Source of the DNA: Desulfuromonadales bacterium
GTDB taxonomy: Bacteria; Desulfobacterota; Desulfuromonadia; Desulfuromonadales; BM103
Assembly: GCA_030630015.1 (NCBI GenBank)
Contig: DAOVNV010000004.1
Span: forward strand, 1-29,283
Reading direction: 5' to 3'
Length of the DNA: 29,283 bases
The position numbers were made by a program, and so were the translations under genes. Under the pieces are notes generated by a model, which worked only from the letters and a program-made list of their open reading frames with translations, did not search any database and was not told where the DNA came from. Of this stretch, positions 1-6,115 are shown piece after piece (positions within the stretch are counted from its first letter, which is position 1; every line of letters begins with the position of its first letter).

Positions 1-959
1 AGGCGGGGCAGATCGAGCAGATCTGGTTGGTCGTATTCTTCAGGCAAAGCTTCCGTAACCTGCAGGTGACTGCCTGCCTCGATGATTTCGCTGAATTCTG
101 CTTCGAGGGTCACTATCTGCTCTTCTCCAAGCAGCTTATTGAGACGGATCACCAGCATTGAGTCCACCCAGCGGCTCGAATGGTAGACCCGGTAGAAGTC
201 GCTGATAACTTGGGCGGCCTCAAAAGGGTCGCGGGTAATGGTAAACAGGCTCATATCCAGGCCGGAAATAAGGCCGCGCTTGAGCATGGTCACTTTGACA
301 AATTCGAGCCAGGAACCCCAGTAGGAGCCTTCTTCGTCGTCGATCAGGACCAAGGGGATGGGAGGGTTCTTGCCGGTCTGCATCAGAGTGAGGGTTTCCA
401 TTGCCTCATCGAGGGTACCGAATCCGCCAGGGAAAAGCGCTATGGCATCGGCTTCCTTGAGAAACGCCACCTTGCGATTAAAGAAATATTTATAGGTGAT
501 TACGTTCGGGCTGTTCTGCATGACCGGATTGGTCTCCTGCTCGAATGGCAGGCGGATATTGACCGCGAAGGAGTTTTCCGCACCGGCGCCCTCATTGCCG
601 GCCTGCATGATGCCCGGGCCGCCACCGGTAATCACCATGTAGCCGAGTCGCACCAGCTGCCTGGCAAAGGTCACGCATTTCTGGTAAGTCGGGTCGGTCA
701 GGTCGGTGCGGGCCGAACCGAAAATCGTCACTTTCTTGCGATCCCGATACGGTCCAAACAGTTTGCTGGTATAGCGCATTTCCTTCATGGTGGAACGCAG
801 CATTTTGAGATCGGCCAGGTAGTCATTCTCCTGGCCGGTCTTGAGTGCGCTGATAATCATCTCGCGAATGATGTCCGGATGATGAATTTCACAAAGATCA
901 ATCATCTGGTCGATCAGGTCGTCTAGAACTTCGTTGCTGCGCGTGAAGTTGATTTTCAT
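1..959 (-). CDS. LOG family (TIGR00730-like) Rossmann-fold protein, C-terminus cut by window edge
   Basis: Translating the minus strand from the ATG at 959 gives about 319 codons with no stop before the window edge, so the C-terminus is missing. The protein has the two signatures of the LOG family (formerly 'lysine decarboxylase-like'): GGGPGIMQAGN at residues 112-122 and PGGFGTLDE at 177-185. In characterised members these form the nucleotide-binding and catalytic site for phosphoribohydrolase activity on cytokinin-type or purine nucleotides. About 75 residues precede the Rossmann core and there is a long C-terminal part, so it is larger than the roughly 190-residue plant-type LOG proteins and resembles the longer bacterial subfamily. 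The start codon overlaps the upstream gene's stop in an ATGA arrangement, which implies translational coupling. Family membership is clear; the physiological substrate is unknown. Confidence 0.9.
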   Translation of the reverse strand, partial: MKINFTRSNEVLDDLIDQMIDLCEIHHPDIIREMIISALKTGQENDYLADLKMLRSTMKEMRYTSKLFGPYRDRKKVTIFGSARTDLTDPTYQKCVTFARQLVRLGYMVITGGGPGIMQAGNEGAGAENSFAVNIRLPFEQETNPVMQNSPNVITYKYFFNRKVAFLKEADAIALFPGGFGTLDEAMETLTLMQTGKNPPIPLVLIDDEEGSYWGSWLEFVKVTMLKRGLISGLDMSLFTITRDPFEAAQVISDFYRVYHSSRWVDSMLVIRLNKLLGEEQIVTLEAEFSEIIEAGSHLQVTEALPEEYDQPDLLDLPR

Positions 960-1555
960 AATGCAACACCTTTCTCAAACAGGGTTTGTCTGCACAGTCT
1001 ACTCTCAGCCCCCCTGACCTGCAAGAGCGGGAACCCGTTCATGCGCTCAAGGGCAATCAGAAGACCTCTCAGACTAGCTGCCGCATAACGCTCGGCCACA
1101 GCCTCGTACTCGTTGCGAAGCAACTTCTCAAGTTCGTAGAATCTTTTTTTACCAGAAGGGCTCAGGCCGGCTTCCACTGTCTCGCAAATGAAAGTCACGC
1201 AATTGAAGGGGCGCGTGGCGATCTCAAGCAGACAGCCGTTGCGGCCAAGAAACGGGCAAGGCCGGTTATAATCAGGGCTGGGAGGCTCGAGGCCCTGCAC
1301 AAGGGCTCCGAGCAGGTTGGTCAGGGTGAAATGATGGCGGCCGCAGTCACAGCAGCTGCCGCTGCAGGAAGCACAGGCTGCCGGGCCATCGGCCAACCGG
1401 AACAGCCGGTCCAATTCGATCTGATAAGCAGCTATGGCTGACAGACGGGCATTCAGCCAGGATCTCTCTTCCTGCGACAAGCTGTCCAGTTCGGAACGGC
1501 ATTGAGCCAGGATTTTATCCCATGGCCGGGATTTGTTAAGAAGGTCACTGGTCAT
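956..1555 (-). CDS. YkgJ-type cysteine-cluster protein (putative Zn/Fe-chelating)
   Basis: This 199-residue protein has a cysteine-rich core CASCSGSCCDCGRHH, followed by CPFLGRNGCLLE and RPFNCVTFIC. That order matches the 'putative zinc- or iron-chelating domain' (YkgJ/UPF0153-like), in which clustered cysteines bind a metal centre. The biochemical role is not established for the family. An ATG at 1555 is preferred; a TTG twelve bases upstream (1567) would add MSFL, and neither has a strong ribosome-binding site. The stop overlaps the start of the LOG-family gene by four bases, so the two are probably one transcription unit placed just downstream of rnpB. No membrane segment or signal peptide is seen. 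Confidence 0.8.
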   Translation of the reverse strand: MTSDLLNKSRPWDKILAQCRSELDSLSQEERSWLNARLSAIAAYQIELDRLFRLADGPAACASCSGSCCDCGRHHFTLTNLLGALVQGLEPPSPDYNRPCPFLGRNGCLLEIATRPFNCVTFICETVEAGLSPSGKKRFYELEKLLRNEYEAVAERYAAASLRGLLIALERMNGFPLLQVRGAESRLCRQTLFEKGVAL

Positions 1556-1574
1556 CAGAAAAGACAACCTGTCC

Positions 1575-1602
1575 AGGAGCCTGTCGGACTTGACGGGCTC
1601 CT
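1575..1602. repeat. Hairpin repeat, copy 1 (between rnpB and the cysteine-cluster gene)
   Basis: An 11-bp stem (AGGAGCCTGTC at 1575-1585 with GACGGGCTCCT at 1592-1602, one wobble position) closes a 6-nt loop. On the minus strand its 3' half, CAAGTCCGACAGGCTCCT, is nearly identical to a segment at 6042-6059. It follows the 3' end of rnpB, but no U-tract follows the stem on either strand, so it is not a canonical intrinsic terminator. Confidence 0.7.
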
Positions 1603-1851
1603 AGGAAAGGAAAATCGTGGTCGGAGAAAATCGTAAGCCGGGTTCTGTTCCCCGTCGGGGTTACCCCCGAAAGGGTGGTGACCATTCCTCTAGGACTGCC
1701 GTTGCCGGCAGCCTCAAGCAACCTGACCCGGGAACCTTGGGCGGGCAGCCCTCGAATGTTCCCCTATTTGGTCTTGCTCCGGGTGGGGTTTACCAAGCTG
1801 CCGGCGTCACCGCCGGCACTGGTGAGCTCTTACCTCACCGTTTCACCCTTA

Positions 1852-1877
1852 CCCGCCTTCGCTAAAGCTTCGGCGGG
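1852..1877. repeat. 26-nt palindromic element inside rnpB helix P12
   Basis: The element has CCCGCC and GGCGGG ends with an inner TTCGCTAAAGCTTC. By position relative to conserved RNase P RNA motifs it forms helix P12. The reverse complement matches the intergenic copy at 11873-11898 at 21 of 26 positions. Confidence 0.7.
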
Positions 1878-1965
1878 CGGTTTGCTTTCTGTGGCACTTT
1901 CCCTGGGGTCGCCCCCGGTCCCCGTTAAGGACCACCCTGCCCTGTGGAGCCCGGACTTTCCTCCC

Positions 1966-1991
1966 CCCGCCATAGCCTTGGCGACGGCGGG
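1966..1991. repeat. 26-nt palindromic element inside rnpB helix P3
   Basis: This has the same CCCGCC and GGCGGG ends and the same length as the P12 element, and occupies the P3 position just 5' of GAGGAAAGTCCGGG. It matches the copy at 11873-11898 in the same orientation at 22 of 26 positions. Confidence 0.7.
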
Positions 1992-2037
1992 CAGCGATCA
2001 CCTGATTTTCTCCGACCACAAAAAGACGGTCAGAAGT

Positions 2038-2748
2038 TTATTCCTGGTTTTCAATATACAACAGCCGGTTGCAGTGAGGACAGGACTGGACCTCTTTGGC
2101 AAGGTACAGGCTGTTGAACTGCTGGGGAGGCAAGTGCATATGACAACCGAGACACGCTCCGCCCCTGGCTTCAACGACAGCAATGCCGCCACGCCGCTCC
2201 AGCAGCAGTTGATAGCGCTTGCGCAAAGTTGTCGGCAGCTGTTTGAGCAAAGCCTCGCGCCGGCTCGTCATGCTTTCGAGATCCGCTTCCACTTTGGTCT
2301 GTTCGGCACCGATCTCGCTACGTCTGGCGGCAACTTTCTCGCCCAGGCTGGCCAACTCGGCAGCCTTCTCTTCCTTGTCAGCACCGAGACTTGCCAGCTC
2401 ATTATCCTTGGCGTCAATCTGCTCGGTCAATTCCTTGGAGAGCTTTTTAGCAGTGTCAACTTCCTTGAGAACGGCAACATATTCCTTTTGGGTCTTGATC
2501 TGCGGTAAGCGGCTCTCGGAGCGGGCAATGTTGTCTTCCTCCAGGGTCAGAGCCTGGGCGAATTCTCGGCGCTGTTCATCAAGCCCGTCAATCTCGGTCG
2601 TCAGGCTGTCCACCATCTCCTGGACCCGGTCCAGTTCAGACTGCAACTGGTCTTGCTCACCTACAAACGTCTGGCGCTGCCGGACAAGAGTCTGCCGCTC
2701 CGTATCCAGGCTCTGCAACTCTTTCAGCAACTGCAATTTTTCCTGCAC
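2038..2748 (-). CDS. Coiled-coil C4-type zinc-ribbon protein (DUF164/CT398-like)
   Basis: This 236-residue protein has about 170 residues of heptad-rich, Glu/Lys/Gln-rich helix forming a long coiled coil, followed by a C-terminal zinc ribbon CLGCHMHLPP...CPHCNRLLYI (two CXXC knuckles). This architecture matches the C4-type zinc-ribbon family typified by chlamydial CT398, reported to interact with sigma-54 and secretion components; the role here is unknown. Translation starts at GTG (2746-2748), seven bases after a clear GGGAGG. The gene lies 80 nt after the nif3-like gene and 18 nt before rnpB, an order I recall as usual in Geobacter relatives. Confidence 0.85.
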   Translation of the reverse strand: MQEKLQLLKELQSLDTERQTLVRQRQTFVGEQDQLQSELDRVQEMVDSLTTEIDGLDEQRREFAQALTLEEDNIARSESRLPQIKTQKEYVAVLKEVDTAKKLSKELTEQIDAKDNELASLGADKEEKAAELASLGEKVAARRSEIGAEQTKVEADLESMTSRREALLKQLPTTLRKRYQLLLERRGGIAVVEARGGACLGCHMHLPPQQFNSLYLAKEVQSCPHCNRLLYIENQE

Positions 2749-2828
2749 GATGATGCCTCCCTTATCTGGTCTTTTGCTTCTGTAATCTTTGAGTCTGTGG
2801 AAAACTTACCACACTCGACATATTTTTT

Positions 2829-3953
2829 TCAGCAGGTGCGAAATGGATCTGTCTCTTGCGTGAAAGCGTCAAAAAACAGATCCCACCCGCGCGTCTTTAC
2901 AGACTGGTTTAACAACTCGGTCAGCGCGGCCACCATCAGATGCTCCGTGGCAAAGTGACCTGCATCAACAATTGCGATCCCCATAGCTTCAGCCGACCGG
3001 GCTTCATGGTACTTGACGTCTCCGGTTACGATAACGTCAGCCCCCTGACGATGCGCAGTTCGGATCAGATCGGCCCCGCTGCCACCACAGACCGCAACCT
3101 TGCTGACGACAACATCTTCTGCCCCGACAACTCTGACGGCATCGCAGTCAAGAGCATCCTTGACGCCGCCCGCAAAGTTTTTTAACGACAACGGCTTCTC
3201 CAGCCTGCCAATACGGCCAAGGCCGACTCCGGGCAGCTGATTATTCAGCGGGATCAGGTCATAGGCCACTTCCTCATAGGGGTGCGTCTTGAACATCCGG
3301 TCGAGAACCCGACCCAAACGGTTCTGTGGCACCAGAACCTCGAGACGCAACTCCTCAACCTCTTCGCGATGACCCGGACGTCCGACAAAAGGGTTGGTCC
3401 CCTCACCCGGGCGAAAGGTTCCGGTCCCCGGAATACGGAACGAGCATTGATCGTAGTGACCCACTCCCCCGGCACCAGCCGCAAACAACGCCTCAGAGAC
3501 TTGGGCTTCATGGCCGGACGGCACAAAGACGACCAGCTTCAGGAATGAGCCGGCAACAGGTCTCAATGGCTCTGCATCCTGTATTTCGAGGCGCTCTGCA
3601 AGCCAGCTATTCAATCCGACGCTCGCACTGTCAAGATTGGTGTGCACGCTGATCACTGCGACATCATCCTTGACAGCACTCCAGATGACGCGCCCGGCCT
3701 CATCCTCGGGAGTCAATTGTTTCAGACCGCGGAAAAGCAGGGGGTGATGGGTGACCAGAACCTGGGCACCGACAGCATGAGCGGCACTGACGGCATCAAT
3801 GCCAGGATCCAAGGCAACCATACCCTGCGTCAGAGCTCTTCCAGGGTCACCAACCTGCAACCCGACATTATCCCAGTCTTCGGCCAGTTCTGGCGGGAAC
3901 TGGGTGTTCAAAAGGCCAATCAGATCATGTATGCGTGGCTTGAGTTTGCCCAT
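2829..3953 (-). CDS. Nif3-like dinuclear metal centre protein (YbgI/YqfO family)
   Basis: This 374-residue protein matches the long NIF3 form: an N-terminal half with LAEDWDNVGLQVG and the metal-ligand VTHHPLLF, an inserted middle domain of about 100 residues (CutA/PII-like in YqfO homologues), and a C-terminal half with VTGDVKYHEA and DAGHFATEHL that completes the dinuclear metal site. Family members form toroidal hexamers; proposed roles include GTP cyclohydrolase-type or DNA-end-related activity, none settled. The ATG at 3953 gives the normal family N-terminus but has no recognisable ribosome-binding site. It lies only 10 nt beyond the U-tract of an intrinsic terminator, so expression probably depends on readthrough or an unseen start site. 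Confidence 0.9.
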   Translation of the reverse strand: MGKLKPRIHDLIGLLNTQFPPELAEDWDNVGLQVGDPGRALTQGMVALDPGIDAVSAAHAVGAQVLVTHHPLLFRGLKQLTPEDEAGRVIWSAVKDDVAVISVHTNLDSASVGLNSWLAERLEIQDAEPLRPVAGSFLKLVVFVPSGHEAQVSEALFAAGAGGVGHYDQCSFRIPGTGTFRPGEGTNPFVGRPGHREEVEELRLEVLVPQNRLGRVLDRMFKTHPYEEVAYDLIPLNNQLPGVGLGRIGRLEKPLSLKNFAGGVKDALDCDAVRVVGAEDVVVSKVAVCGGSGADLIRTAHRQGADVIVTGDVKYHEARSAEAMGIAIVDAGHFATEHLMVAALTELLNQSVKTRGWDLFFDAFTQETDPFRTC

Positions 3954-3963
3954 AGCAACAGCG

Positions 3964-3999
3964 AAAAAAAGAGTGCAACTCTTGTATCAGGTTGCACTC
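3964..3999 (-). terminator. Intrinsic terminator after the CAU tRNA gene
   Basis: On the minus strand a perfect 9-bp stem (GAGTGCAAC at 3971-3979 on the plus strand with GTTGCACTC at 3991-3999, 11-nt loop) is followed by seven Ts (3970-3964). It lies 58 nt past the tRNA 3' end and 10 nt before the nif3-like start codon. Confidence 0.88.
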
Positions 4000-4057
4000 G
4001 GGGGGTGATCAGTTCTTCTATCTGAAACGAGACATATGCCCATCCGGGTCTGGCAAG

Positions 4058-4133
4058 TGGTGGGCCCACCAGGATTCGAACCTGGGACCGACCGGTTATG
4101 AGCCGGTGGCTCTGCCAGCTGAGCTATGGGCCC
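4058..4133 (-). tRNA. tRNA with CAU anticodon (Met, or Ile2 if lysidine-modified)
   Basis: The 76-nt cloverleaf includes an encoded CCA (4058-4060). The acceptor stem GGGCCCA pairs with TGGGCCC; the D arm is AGCTCAGCTGGCAGAGC; the anticodon stem-loop is CCGGCTCATAACCGG with CAT at 4098-4100; and the T arm contains GGTTCGAATCC. A CAU anticodon can mean elongator Met or the Ile tRNA that reads AUA after lysidine modification; the sequence alone does not settle this here. It is not the initiator type, because the acceptor's first base pair is G-C. The gene has its own promoter and terminator between rpoD and nif3. Confidence 0.95.
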
Positions 4134-4151
4134 GCGAAACATCAAAAGATT

Positions 4152-4180
4152 AGTGTATGTGGGGTGGCGAATACTGTCAA
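4152..4180 (-). promoter_or_regulatory. Sigma-70-type promoter of the tRNA gene
   Basis: A perfect -35 TTGACA (4180-4175) and -10 TACACT (4157-4152) are separated by 17 nt. The predicted start near 4145 is about 12 nt upstream of the tRNA 5' end. It begins six bases past the rpoD stop codon. Confidence 0.75.
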
Positions 4181-4185
4181 TCACT

Positions 4186-5940
4186 TTAACTCGTTTCGAC
4201 AAAACTCTTGAGCCGCTTGGCACGACTGGGATGACGCAACTTGCGCAGTGCCTTGGCCTCAATCTGACGAATTCTTTCCCGGGTAACGGCAAAATCCTGA
4301 CCGACCTCCTCAAGGGTATGGTCCGACTTCTCACCGATACCGAAACGCATGCGCAGAACCCTTTCTTCGCGCGGCGTCAGAGTGGCGAGAACCCTTGCGG
4401 TTTGATCAGAAAGGTTTCCCTTGATCACAGCCTCCAGTGGTGAGACAACAGCCTTGTCCTCGATGAAATCTCCCAGCGACGAATCTTCCTCTTCACCAAT
4501 CGGCGTTTCAAGACTGATCGGCTCCTTGGCAATCTTCAACACCCGCCGAACCTTCTCAAGGGGCAGTTCCATCCGTTCGGAAATTTCTTCCGGAATCGGT
4601 TCGCGACCGATCTCCTGTACCAGTTGGCGGCTGGTGCGAATCAACTTGTTGATCGTCTCGATCATGTGAACCGGAATGCGAATAGTCCGGGCCTGATCGG
4701 CAATCGCCCTGGTAATCGCCTGGCGGATCCACCAGGTTGCGTAGGTCGAGAATTTATAGCCGCGCTGGTACTCGAACTTATCGACCGCCTTCATCAGGCC
4801 GATGTTGCCTTCCTGGATCAGGTCAAGAAACTGCAGGCCGCGGTTAGTGTACTTTTTGGCAATGGAAACGACCAGGCGCAGGTTGGCTTCAACCAGTTCG
4901 GTTTTGGCCTGTTTTGCCTTCCACTCACCCTGGTTGACCTCTTTGAGAGACGCAAGCAATTCCTCGGGAGCAAAACCTGATTCCTCCTCGACCTTGAGAA
5001 ACTTCCGGTCGGTACTCTTCAGGCGCTTCTCAACGACCAGAAGGGAGTCCATCGGGCGATCAAGCTCCTCGGCAACTTTGCGGGCGCTGTCCTCACTTTT
5101 GCGCATGCGCCGCAACAATTTGCAAATTTCCGCATAAGGCCGGCCAAGTTCCTCCTCGCAGGCTTTGACTTCCCGCTTGGCGCGCTTCACCTGATTGGCC
5201 AGTTCCTTGAGGCGATCGACAATCTTGGCGATCTGGTAATCCTTGAGACGTATCTGATTGACCAGATCTCCGATTTCCGCCTTGATGGAAGCAATTTCCT
5301 TGTCAATCGGCTTGCGTGCGGTTTTCGTTGCGGAGAACGCCTTTTCACGCTGTTCCATGAAGCGATCGTAACGCTCGCGTATCTGCGAGATCAGGTCGAG
5401 AACCCTCTGGTGATGGGTTTCTTCAACCTCAATACCTTCTTCCTCGTCATAGTCCTTGGTAATCTCGGCAACGCTAATCTGCCCCTTGGCAAGACGATCG
5501 CCCAACCCGAGAACCTCTTTGAAGGCGATGGGGGTCTTGACGATCACCCGTGCGACCAGGGCCTCACCCTCTTCGATACGCTTGGCAATCTCGACTTCGC
5601 CTTCACGGGTCAGCAGTGAAACCTGTCCCATCTCACGCAGATACATCCGCACAGGATCACTGGTCCGACCGGCAACATCGGTTTCGAATTCCTTCTCTGC
5701 GTCACCCTTGTCTTTACTATCGGGACTACTGTCGTCGCTTTTGGTCGAAGTGCTCTTCTGCTCGGACTCGACTACTTCGATATCCATCTCCCCGAACATG
5801 CTCATCACATCGTCAAGCTGTTCGGAGGAGACCATGTCGGCAGGCAGGATATCGTTGACTTCATCGTAAGTCAGATAGCCTTTTTCCTTGCCGAGATCGA
5901 TAAGCTGCTGAACTTCTTCAATACGGGTTTTCTTTGTCAT
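4186..5940 (-). CDS. rpoD: RNA polymerase primary sigma factor (sigma-70)
   Basis: This 584-residue housekeeping sigma factor directs RNA polymerase to -10/-35 promoters. An N-terminal region 1.1 (residues 1-60) is followed by an acidic Ser/Asp linker; region 1.2 is DPVRMYLREMGQVSLL (95-110); a charged helical non-conserved insert spans about 130-340; region 2 is near-invariant (NLRLVVSIAKKY and FSTYATWWIRQAI, to 420); regions 3 and 4 end with the helix-turn-helix VTRERIRQIEAKALRKLR (552-569). The ATG at 5940 is chosen because it follows GAGGGG at good spacing and gives the usual N-terminus; an ORF reading further upstream to 6069 has no family support. It has its own promoter overlapping the end of dnaG and a leader of about 140 nt containing a hairpin repeat. 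Confidence 0.98.
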   Translation of the reverse strand: MTKKTRIEEVQQLIDLGKEKGYLTYDEVNDILPADMVSSEQLDDVMSMFGEMDIEVVESEQKSTSTKSDDSSPDSKDKGDAEKEFETDVAGRTSDPVRMYLREMGQVSLLTREGEVEIAKRIEEGEALVARVIVKTPIAFKEVLGLGDRLAKGQISVAEITKDYDEEEGIEVEETHHQRVLDLISQIRERYDRFMEQREKAFSATKTARKPIDKEIASIKAEIGDLVNQIRLKDYQIAKIVDRLKELANQVKRAKREVKACEEELGRPYAEICKLLRRMRKSEDSARKVAEELDRPMDSLLVVEKRLKSTDRKFLKVEEESGFAPEELLASLKEVNQGEWKAKQAKTELVEANLRLVVSIAKKYTNRGLQFLDLIQEGNIGLMKAVDKFEYQRGYKFSTYATWWIRQAITRAIADQARTIRIPVHMIETINKLIRTSRQLVQEIGREPIPEEISERMELPLEKVRRVLKIAKEPISLETPIGEEEDSSLGDFIEDKAVVSPLEAVIKGNLSDQTARVLATLTPREERVLRMRFGIGEKSDHTLEEVGQDFAVTRERIRQIEAKALRKLRHPSRAKRLKSFVETS

Positions 5941-6015
5941 TCCATTCCCCTCGGGGCGCTCATATACCTGCATCAGGATGCTGTCGACCCAATTTCCACC
6001 TCGGCCCTTGTGTCC

Positions 6016-6060
6016 GGAGCCTATCATAGCGGAGGATGCGTCAAGTCCGATAGGCTCCTG
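6016..6060. repeat. Hairpin repeat, copy 2 (rpoD leader)
   Basis: GGAGCCTATC (6016-6025) and GATAGGCTCC (6049-6058) form a perfect 10-bp stem around a 23-nt loop. CAAGTCCGATAGGCTCCT (6042-6059) differs from the reverse complement of the 1575-1602 element at one base. It is transcribed in the rpoD leader, between promoter and start codon. No U-tract follows on the minus strand. Confidence 0.7.
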
Positions 6061-6087
6061 GCAGGGCACATTTCGGACAATCTGAGC

Positions 6088-6115
6088 ATTATAAAGCTAA
6101 AATACGATTTTTCAA
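6088..6115 (-). promoter_or_regulatory. Strong sigma-70 promoter for rpoD, overlapping the dnaG stop
   Basis: A consensus -10 TATAAT (6093-6088) and near-consensus -35 TTGAAA (6115-6110) have a 16-nt spacer. The -35 overlaps the dnaG stop codon (6114-6112). The predicted start near 6081 gives an rpoD leader of about 140 nt. Confidence 0.75.

Larger units (their letters stand above)
1617..2019 (-). ncRNA. rnpB: RNase P RNA (type A)
   Basis: This is the catalytic RNA of ribonuclease P, which matures tRNA 5' ends. On the minus strand it shows the hallmark bacterial elements: GAGGAAAGTCCGGGCTCC followed by ACAGGGCAGGGTG near the 5' end, then GCCACAGAAA, AAGGGTGAAA, GGAGCAAGACCAAATAGGGG, and ACAGAACCCGGCTTA near the 3' end. 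The two ends carry a perfect 16-bp inverted repeat (GATTTTCTCCGACCAC at 2004-2019, complement at 1617-1632), which forms helix P1 and sets the boundaries. Length is about 403 nt. It starts 18 nt after the stop of the zinc-ribbon gene. A weak promoter (TTGTAT, 15 nt, TAAACT at 2035-2061) could start transcription at its 5' end, but co-transcription with processing is equally possible. Helices P3 and P12 carry related palindromes, annotated separately. Confidence 0.97.

Noticed and set aside
180..926. Plus-strand ORF of 248 codons
   Set aside because: It lies opposite the LOG-family gene, whose motifs (GGGPGIMQAGN, PGGFGTLDE) are unmistakable on the minus strand.
1675..2508. Plus-strand ORF of 277 codons over rnpB and the zinc-ribbon gene
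   Set aside because: It is antisense to RNase P RNA and to a recognised coiled-coil zinc-ribbon protein, and has no family-like motifs.
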